Below are positions 23,242 through 28,025 of a DNA stretch of 28,025 bases, piece by piece; the first letter of the stretch is position 1, and the number at the start of each line of letters is the position of its first letter. Location: contig JAFYCC010000070.1 in NCBI GenBank assembly GCA_017539885.1, positions 1-28,025 on the forward strand, in the 5' to 3' direction. The translations under genes were made by a program, and so were the position numbers. The DNA is from Oscillospiraceae bacterium (GTDB lineage Bacteria; Bacillota_A; Clostridia; Oscillospirales; Oscillospiraceae). The notes under the pieces were generated by a model. The model was not told the origin of the DNA and searched no databases. It saw only the letters and a program-made list of their open reading frames with translations.

Positions 23242-23690
23242 GTCCTTCCCTCCTCTGGCTGGGTCTCCTCGGTCACCGTGTCGCCGACACGGATCATGCC
23301 GCCCTGCAGCACGCGGGCAAACACACCTTCCCGGGGCATGATGCACTCACCCATCTTTTCAAATATCTGACAGCGCGTATGGCATTCCTTGCCGATCTGT
23401 GTTATCTCCAGCAGCGTGTTCCCTACGCGCAGCCGCGTCCCCACAGGCAGCATACGTACGTGCAAACCATCCACGATCAGGTTCTCTCCGAATGCGCCAA
23501 AGGCTACGTCAGCGCCCTTCGCGCGAAAGTCCTCGATCTGCCCGAGTCCGAGCAGACTGACCTGCCTGTGCCATTTCCCGGCATGGGCGTCGCCTTTGAT
23601 CCCCCATTCCTCGATCAGTTCCGCCTCAGGGACTTCACTCTTTTGGGTACCCTTCCGTTCACTGACACAGATCCCTCGCAAAACGGCCAT
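23238..23690 (-). CDS. MOSC-domain protein
   Basis: This 150-residue MOSC protein is of the small clostridial type often found with molybdopterin genes. It shows GIKGDAHAGKWHRQVSLL (about 30-47), FGENLIVDGL and ECHTRCQIFEKMGECIMPREGVFARV, with Cys103, Cys107 and Cys116. MOSC domains are thought to carry or transfer sulfur to metal-sulfur centres and are fused to desulfurase domains in Moco sulfurases. Here the gene overlaps nifS by four bases, a split version of that arrangement. GGGAGG precedes the ATG by 6 nt. A role as sulfur acceptor from NifS is inferred, not shown. Confidence 0.9.
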   Translation of the reverse strand: MAVLRGICVSERKGTQKSEVPEAELIEEWGIKGDAHAGKWHRQVSLLGLGQIEDFRAKGADVAFGAFGENLIVDGLHVRMLPVGTRLRVGNTLLEITQIGKECHTRCQIFEKMGECIMPREGVFARVLQGGMIRVGDTVTEETQPEEGRT

Positions 23691-23720
23691 ACAGCGCCTC
23701 CCGTCATCTGTTCTGCCTTT

Positions 23721-23757
23721 ACATTATACCCATTTGCCTACTATGTCAATAGGTAAA
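23721..23757 (-). promoter_or_regulatory. Promoter and operator of the MOSC-nifS-nifU operon
   Basis: On the minus strand TTGACA (23744-23749) is followed by TATAAT (23723-23728) at a short 15-bp spacing; TAATGT (23721-23726) at 17 bp is the alternative. Imperfect inverted arms TTTGCCTA (23733-23740) and TAGGTAAA (23750-23757) overlap it. This is a likely Rrf2-type operator. Confidence 0.6.
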
Positions 23758-23772
23758 TTCTTCAGATTCCTC

Positions 23773-23809
23773 TTGATTTTCCTATTTACCCTGCGGTATA
23801 ATAGGTAAA
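23773..23809 (+). promoter_or_regulatory. Promoter and operator of the Rrf2 regulator gene
   Basis: TTGATT (23773-23778), 18 bp, TATAAT (23797-23802). Inverted arms TTTACC (23785-23790) and GGTAAA (23804-23809) flank the -10. The same TAGGTAAA half-site occurs in the divergent promoter, consistent with autorepression. Confidence 0.65.
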
Positions 23810-23833
23810 ACGTGGGAAAAGAGGGCGAACTTG

Positions 23834-24238
23834 ATGATTTCAACAAAGGGACGCTATGCGCTGCGCGTGATGCTTGATCTGGCTGAGCGTGCGGGCGATG
23901 GCTGCATTCCGCTTAAGGACATTGCCGAACGTCAGGGGATCTCCAAGAAATATCTGGAGATCATCGTCAAGGGTCTCGTCGACGGCGGACTCGTATCCGG
24001 TGTCAGCGGCAAGGGCGGAGGCTACCGGCTTTGCCGCGCGCCCGAAGACTACTCCGTGGGAGAAATCCTGGAACTCACCGAAGGGACACTGGCAACGGTC
24101 GCCTGCCTCTCCGGCGGCACAGTTTCCTGCCCGCGCGCAGCCGAATGCGAAACACTGCCTCTATGGTCGGAGTTCGACAAGCTGACGCACGATTTCTTCT
24201 ATGGCAAGCACCTGAGCGATCTCTTATCATCCCGCTGA
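23834..24238 (+). CDS. Rrf2/IscR-family transcriptional regulator
   Basis: This 134-residue protein starts MISTKGRYALRVMLDLAE, followed by a winged helix with IAERQGISKKYLEIIVKGL (about 30-48) and the wing GVSGKGGGYRL. Cys91, Cys99 and Cys105 follow, spaced like the Fe-S ligands of IscR, so it probably senses Fe-S status; a CymR-type sulfur role is less likely because CymR lacks these cysteines. A TTG at 23831 is an alternative start. It is divergent from MOSC-nifS-nifU and shares repeated half-sites with it, so it very probably controls that operon and itself. Confidence 0.94.
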   Translation: MISTKGRYALRVMLDLAERAGDGCIPLKDIAERQGISKKYLEIIVKGLVDGGLVSGVSGKGGGYRLCRAPEDYSVGEILELTEGTLATVACLSGGTVSCPRAAECETLPLWSEFDKLTHDFFYGKHLSDLLSSR

Positions 24239-24250
24239 ACGCGATAAATG

Positions 24251-24293
24251 TAAGATCACCCGTGCGGCAGACACACAGCCGCACGGGTGATCT
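24251..24293. terminator. Bidirectional terminator between Rrf2 gene and flavoprotein gene
   Basis: A 17-bp perfect inverted repeat, AAGATCACCCGTGCGGC (24251-24267) with 24277-24293, and a 9-nt loop. A T-rich tail follows on the plus strand (CTTTCTCTG); the minus side tail is weaker. Confidence 0.88.
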
Positions 24294-24354
24294 TTCTCTG
24301 GGGAGGAACCCCGAGGCGTCTCCTCCCCTGTTCTGTTCGATCCGACAGATAGGA

Positions 24355-25893
24355 TTACGCTTTCTGCTTCTTGACGAATGCTGCGGCCTCCACCGCTGCG
24401 TTAAGCCCGGAGAACATTGTGTAACTCAGCTCAGAGCCGGGGAAGGCGTAGCATTTGTGCAGCCAGCCGCTGGTCATGACGCCCGCAGCATACAGGCCGG
24501 GGATCGGGCGATCTTTCCTGCTCATGACGCGCTGATGGTTGTCCACAAGGACGCCGCCGATAAAGGTGTCCACGGCGCTGTCGCCGACAAGCACGTAGTA
24601 AGGAGGCTTGCTGAAGGGAATGAGCGTGGAAGGATCCTTCACGAACTCACGGTCGTAGCCGATCGCGCAGGCATAGTTGTAGTCCGCGACCGTCTTCTTG
24701 AGAACCTCCGGCTCGCATCCGATATACGCGGCGATTTCATCGAGGCTGTCGGTCTTGAGCGCGTGTCCGTTCTTGACTTCTGTGTCGAGGCTGTCGATGA
24801 TCTGCGGGCGCCAGTCGTTGCCGCTGGCCTGGATCTCCTTCTTTTTGCGCTCTGCCGCCCAGGGATCGCCGCCGAAATTGAGGATATCGCGGGTATCGAC
24901 AAGGCAGAAGATACCGTAGTCGTCCTGCATATGCTCGATCATGTTCTGGTCGACCAGCAGATACGCGCGCTTGTCCGGCTGGCGGTCGAGGCACTGCATC
25001 AGCATCCAGCCGTAGTCATCGCAATGCCGCAGGTTCTCATCCACATAGCGCTCGCCGGAATAGTTCACCTGAAGGATGTCGCCTCTGCGGGTGACTGCTC
25101 CGGAAATCGGGCCGTGGCCCGGATAGTGGTTGTTCGGGCCGATGAAAAGCGGGCTGAGGTAGCCGCGCTTGCCGCCGATCTCCTCGGCCATTACGAGGCC
25201 GTCGCCGGAGTTGCTGGGGAAATTCGCCATGATCATGAGGTCATCGTACTCGTGACTGCCGTCGTAGAAACTGGCGATGAGGTCCTTGTTCGCGGAGATG
25301 GATCCAGTGGCCAGAACGACCGCCGTCGCGTCCACGTCCACCTCGCCGTCCGGCCCCTCGGCCAGCACGCCGACCACGCGGCCGTTCTCGTCGGTCTTGA
25401 GGTGCTTCGCCGGCGTGGAAGTGTAGATATCGATGCCCAGCTCGCCGCAGCGCGCGGTCAGGGTATCCACGATCGTGCGCCCGGTGCAGATGTCGCCGCG
25501 CTCGTCGGCGATCATGTGGTGGAGCATCAGCAGGTCGTTGCTGCGGCCCTCCACGCGCGTGAGCCGGTTGAACACCGCGCCCTCGCCCTCCAGCCAGCGG
25601 ATCGTGTCGCCGGACTGTGTGACCCACTTGCGCACCAGCATCGCGTCAACGTCCCAGCACTGGATCAGCATCATATCCCGGTAGAGTTTATCCACATTAT
25701 AGTATTGGCCGTGACGGGCCTGCAGCGGGCTGTTCACCGCGAACATGCCTCTCGGCCGGACAGAACTGCCGCCGATACGGCGCATCTTCTCAAGAACGAC
25801 GACCTTCTCAGCGCCGAGTTCCTTGGCCCGAACCGCTGCGGCAAGTCCGCCGCCGCCGGTGCCGACGACGCACACGTCAACAGTAAGTTTCAT
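24355..25893 (-). CDS. FAD-dependent oxidoreductase, fumarate reductase/succinate dehydrogenase flavoprotein-like (copy 1)
   Basis: This 512-residue FAD_binding_2-type protein has the dinucleotide fold VVGTGGGGLAAAV (GxGxxG at 11-16) followed by VVVLEK, RIGGSS and RPRGMFAVNS, an ATGS motif in VVLATGSISAN, and the C-terminal FAD motif SGWLHKCYAFPGSELSYTMFSGLNAA. It has no signal peptide and no fused FMN or heme domain, so it is probably a soluble cytoplasmic reductase or dehydrogenase. Relatives act on fumarate, urocanate, ketosteroids and similar compounds; the substrate is unknown. AAAGGAG precedes the ATG by 8 nt. It is the last gene of a probable three-gene unit with the MobA-like gene and copy 2. 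Confidence 0.92.
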   Translation of the reverse strand: MKLTVDVCVVGTGGGGLAAAVRAKELGAEKVVVLEKMRRIGGSSVRPRGMFAVNSPLQARHGQYYNVDKLYRDMMLIQCWDVDAMLVRKWVTQSGDTIRWLEGEGAVFNRLTRVEGRSNDLLMLHHMIADERGDICTGRTIVDTLTARCGELGIDIYTSTPAKHLKTDENGRVVGVLAEGPDGEVDVDATAVVLATGSISANKDLIASFYDGSHEYDDLMIMANFPSNSGDGLVMAEEIGGKRGYLSPLFIGPNNHYPGHGPISGAVTRRGDILQVNYSGERYVDENLRHCDDYGWMLMQCLDRQPDKRAYLLVDQNMIEHMQDDYGIFCLVDTRDILNFGGDPWAAERKKKEIQASGNDWRPQIIDSLDTEVKNGHALKTDSLDEIAAYIGCEPEVLKKTVADYNYACAIGYDREFVKDPSTLIPFSKPPYYVLVGDSAVDTFIGGVLVDNHQRVMSRKDRPIPGLYAAGVMTSGWLHKCYAFPGSELSYTMFSGLNAAVEAAAFVKKQKA

Positions 25894-25907
25894 GTTGCTG
25901 GCTCCTT

Positions 25908-26477
25908 TCAGTCGTTTTTGATCGCCTCGTAATCCTCAGGCGTGAGGATACGCTTGGTCATATGCTCGATATCAAACTCGGGAAGCTCATCGGGCTTCAC
26001 ATATCGGACGTTGATCTGGAACAAAAGACGCTGGAAAGTATTGATGCCGATGCGGATGACGTCGTTGACAAAGAACTCGCACTCCTGATGGTAAACGCCG
26101 CAGAAGCCTTCCACGGTTCCGTCCGCCTTTTCGATCACGCAGGCGTCCTTGTTGCCGACCATTTCGAGCAGACGTTTGATGAGCGCGGGCTCGACATAGG
26201 GCATATCAAGCGAGGCGATGAAAACGAACTCCTCATTCGTGTTGGCGAAGGCCGAAGACAGCGCGTTCATGGGGCCGTCCGAAATCGTCGCATCCTCGTA
26301 AACAGGATAGTCGCCGGTGTCGAACTTGCCTTTCTTGTCCACGGCGAAAGCCACAGGACCGAGCTCCTCGTATTTCTTGGCCAGATACAGAGCCATCGTC
26401 GTTCCCTTGTAGGGAAGGCTTGCCTTGTCTCTGCCCATACGCTTGGCGTCGCCGCCAGCGGCAATAATGGTAAACAT
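25908..26477 (-). CDS. MobA-like nucleotidyltransferase
   Basis: This 189-residue protein resembles MobA, which adds GMP to molybdopterin. The N-terminal nucleotide loop is IIAAGGDAKRMGRDKASLPY (residues 4-23), followed by SDGPMNAL and the metal-binding region SLDMPYVEP (Asp91). The C-terminal half is less typical. AAGGAGG lies upstream of the ATG at a slightly long spacing. It sits between two flavoprotein copies with short gaps (57 and 14 nt), so it is probably in their operon. No molybdoenzyme is visible here. The related CTP-transferring MocA and other sugar-nucleotide-type transferases cannot be excluded. Confidence 0.83.
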   Translation of the reverse strand: MFTIIAAGGDAKRMGRDKASLPYKGTTMALYLAKKYEELGPVAFAVDKKGKFDTGDYPVYEDATISDGPMNALSSAFANTNEEFVFIASLDMPYVEPALIKRLLEMVGNKDACVIEKADGTVEGFCGVYHQECEFFVNDVIRIGINTFQRLLFQINVRYVKPDELPEFDIEHMTKRILTPEDYEAIKND

Positions 26478-26534
26478 AGCGGCATTCTCCTCCTTGTATT
26501 ACGTTAAATTACGGTTCTGTCCGAACTTTCAGCC

Positions 26535-28025
26535 TCAGACTTTTTTGATATACTCCGCCGCTTCCTTCGCGGCGTTCATGCCGGAGAAGAGCGTGTAGCT
26601 CAGCTCGGAGCCGGGGAAGGCGTAGCACTTGTGCAGCCAGCCGCTGGTCATGACGCCCGCGCCGTAGAGACCGGGGATCGGGCGGTCTTTCTTGCTCATG
26701 ACGCGCTGATGGTTGTCCACAAGAACGCCGCCGATGAAGGTGTCCACGGCGCTGTCGCCGATCAGGACGTAGTAAGGCGGCTTGCTGAACGGGATCAGCG
26801 CGACAGGATCCTTCACGAAATCCTTGTCATAGCCGACCGCACAGGCGTAGTTGTAGTCCGCGACCGTCTTCTTTAGCGTCTCCGGATCGCAGCCGATGTA
26901 GGCGGCAATCTCGTCCAGGCTGTCGGTCTTGAGCGCATGACCGTTCTTGACCTCCGTATCGAGGCTCTCGATGATCTCCGTGCGCCAGTCGTTGCCGCTG
27001 GCCTGGATCTCCTTCTTCTTCCGTTCGGCCGCCCAGGGGTCGCCGCCGAAGTTGAGGATGTCCACGGTGTCGCACAGGCAGTACAGTGCATAGTCATCCT
27101 GCATATGCTCGATAATATTCTGATCGTAGAGCATATAGCAGCGCTTGTCCGGCTGGCGGTCCAGATTCTGAGACATCATCCAGCCGTAGTCGTCGCAGCA
27201 GCGCAGGTTCTCGTCGACAAAGCGCTCGCCGGCATAGTCCACAAGCAGGATGTCGCCGCGGCGGGTGGCCATGCCGGATACCTTGCCGTGGCCGGGATAA
27301 TGATTGTTCGGTCCGATAAACAGCGGACTGATAAATCCGCGCTTGCCGCCGATCTCCTCGGCCATGATGCAGCCGTCGCCGTTGTTGCTGGGGAAGTTGG
27401 CCATGGTGACGACGTCGTCGTACTCGCGGCTTCCGTCGTAGAAGCTTGCGATGAGATCCTTGTTCGCGGAGATGGATCCGGTGGCCAGGACCACGGCCTT
27501 CGCGTCCACGTCCACCTCGCCGTCCGGCCCCTCGGCCAGCACGCCGACCACGCGGCCGCTTTCATCGGTCTTGAGGTGCTTCGCAGGCGTGGAGGTGTAG
27601 ATGTCGATACCCAGTTCCTCACATCTGCGGGTCAGGGTGTCCACGATCGTCTTGCCCGTGCAGATGTCGCCGTGGCTGTCTGCGATCATGTGGTGGAGCA
27701 GCAGCAGATCATTCCTGTTTCTGCCGGCCATTCGAGTGAGCCGGTTGAACACTGCACCCTCGCCCTCCAGCCAGCGGATCGTCTCTCCGGACTGTGTGAC
27801 CCACTTGCGCACGAGCATTGCGTCCACGTCCCAGCACTGGATGAGCATCATCTCGCGGTACATCTTGTCCACGTCGTAGTAGCAGCCGTGCCGCGCCTGC
27901 AGCGGGCTGTTCACCGCGAACATGCCCCTCGGCCGGACAGAACTTCCTCCGATCCGACGCATCTTTTCGAGGATGATGACCTTCTCTGCGCCAAGCTCTT
28001 TGGCCCGCACGGCCGCAGCGAGGCC
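26535..28025 (-). CDS. FAD-dependent oxidoreductase, fumarate reductase-like (copy 2, N-terminus outside window)
   Basis: The frame is open to the window end, beginning at G-L-A-A-A-V, which matches residue 16 of copy 1. About 15 residues are therefore missing; an internal GTG at 28010 is not the start. Over the shared 490 residues the two copies are, by eye, roughly 85% identical, with one extra residue in copy 2 (GRNRNDLL against GRSNDLL). The FAD motifs and the ends are the same. Copy 2 has several cysteines where copy 1 has other residues (HGCYY, DGCIM, LRCCDD, KRCYML, LYCLCD). Substrate is unknown and may differ from copy 1. Confidence 0.92.
   Translation of the reverse strand, partial: GLAAAVRAKELGAEKVIILEKMRRIGGSSVRPRGMFAVNSPLQARHGCYYDVDKMYREMMLIQCWDVDAMLVRKWVTQSGETIRWLEGEGAVFNRLTRMAGRNRNDLLLLHHMIADSHGDICTGKTIVDTLTRRCEELGIDIYTSTPAKHLKTDESGRVVGVLAEGPDGEVDVDAKAVVLATGSISANKDLIASFYDGSREYDDVVTMANFPSNNGDGCIMAEEIGGKRGFISPLFIGPNNHYPGHGKVSGMATRRGDILLVDYAGERFVDENLRCCDDYGWMMSQNLDRQPDKRCYMLYDQNIIEHMQDDYALYCLCDTVDILNFGGDPWAAERKKKEIQASGNDWRTEIIESLDTEVKNGHALKTDSLDEIAAYIGCDPETLKKTVADYNYACAVGYDKDFVKDPVALIPFSKPPYYVLIGDSAVDTFIGGVLVDNHQRVMSKKDRPIPGLYGAGVMTSGWLHKCYAFPGSELSYTLFSGMNAAKEAAEYIKKV

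Noticed and set aside
25688..25696. A perfect DnaA box TTATCCACA
   Set aside because: It is single, inside the coding sequence of flavoprotein copy 1 (codons for Asn-Val-Asp-Lys), not conserved in copy 2 and without neighbours. It is not an origin.
1..28025. Mobile elements, prophage, CRISPR, tRNA or rRNA
   Set aside because: No transposase, integrase, repeat-spacer array, cloverleaf or rRNA segment was recognised. The flavoprotein duplication is the only large repeat.

Overview
The window looks like chromosomal DNA of a fairly GC-rich Firmicute, probably a gut Clostridium-type bacterium of the Oscillospiraceae kind. This is inferred from AGGAGG ribosome binding sites, the rpmH-rnpA-yidD-yidC-jag order, a HAAS/DUF4097 pair, a C11 (clostripain) protease, an archaeal-type ProRS and clostridial MOSC and Rrf2 proteins. 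I saw no mobile element, CRISPR array, tRNA or rRNA.

Layout. 1-351 (minus): the 5' end of infC, apparently starting at AUC, behind a leader with a transcription terminator and a candidate antiterminator. 424-3166 (plus): two overlapping CorC/HlyC-type membrane proteins. 3190-4714 (minus): prolyl-tRNA synthetase. 4907-7018 (plus): a HAAS protein with a very long acidic Glu/Pro/Ala linker, then a DUF4097 protein. 7034-8498 (minus): a MATE exporter. 8508-11162 (plus): a membrane-anchored C11 protease. 11300-12677 (minus): an OFA-family MFS transporter. 12793-16232 (plus): rpmH, rnpA, yidD, yidC, jag/khpB and acpP.

16239-21400 (minus) is a co-directional run: M20 peptidase, C39-like protein, LysR regulator, O-acetylhomoserine sulfhydrylase (metY) and cysteine synthase (cysK). 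The metY leader is the most interesting part. Between a LysR-type palindrome near -65 and metY lies a 13-codon ORF with a perfect Shine-Dalgarno. It encodes MKKPAERMCGRSC, with Cys codons near and at its end. The end of this ORF is complementary over 8 nt to the metY ribosome-binding region. This is what a cysteine-sensing translational attenuator would look like.

21606-24293: nifU, nifS and a MOSC gene (minus), divergent from an Rrf2/IscR-like regulator with three Cys (plus). Repeated TAGGTAAA half-sites lie in the shared promoter region, which suggests autoregulated Fe-S or sulfur-transfer control. 24355-28025 (minus): two closely similar FAD-dependent, fumarate-reductase-like flavoproteins flanking a MobA-like nucleotidyltransferase. 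The outer copy runs off the window end.

Sulfur is the common thread of the right half: cysteine and homocysteine synthesis, cysteine desulfurase, Fe-S scaffold and a MOSC sulfur carrier. All functions are read from sequence motifs. No database search was run.
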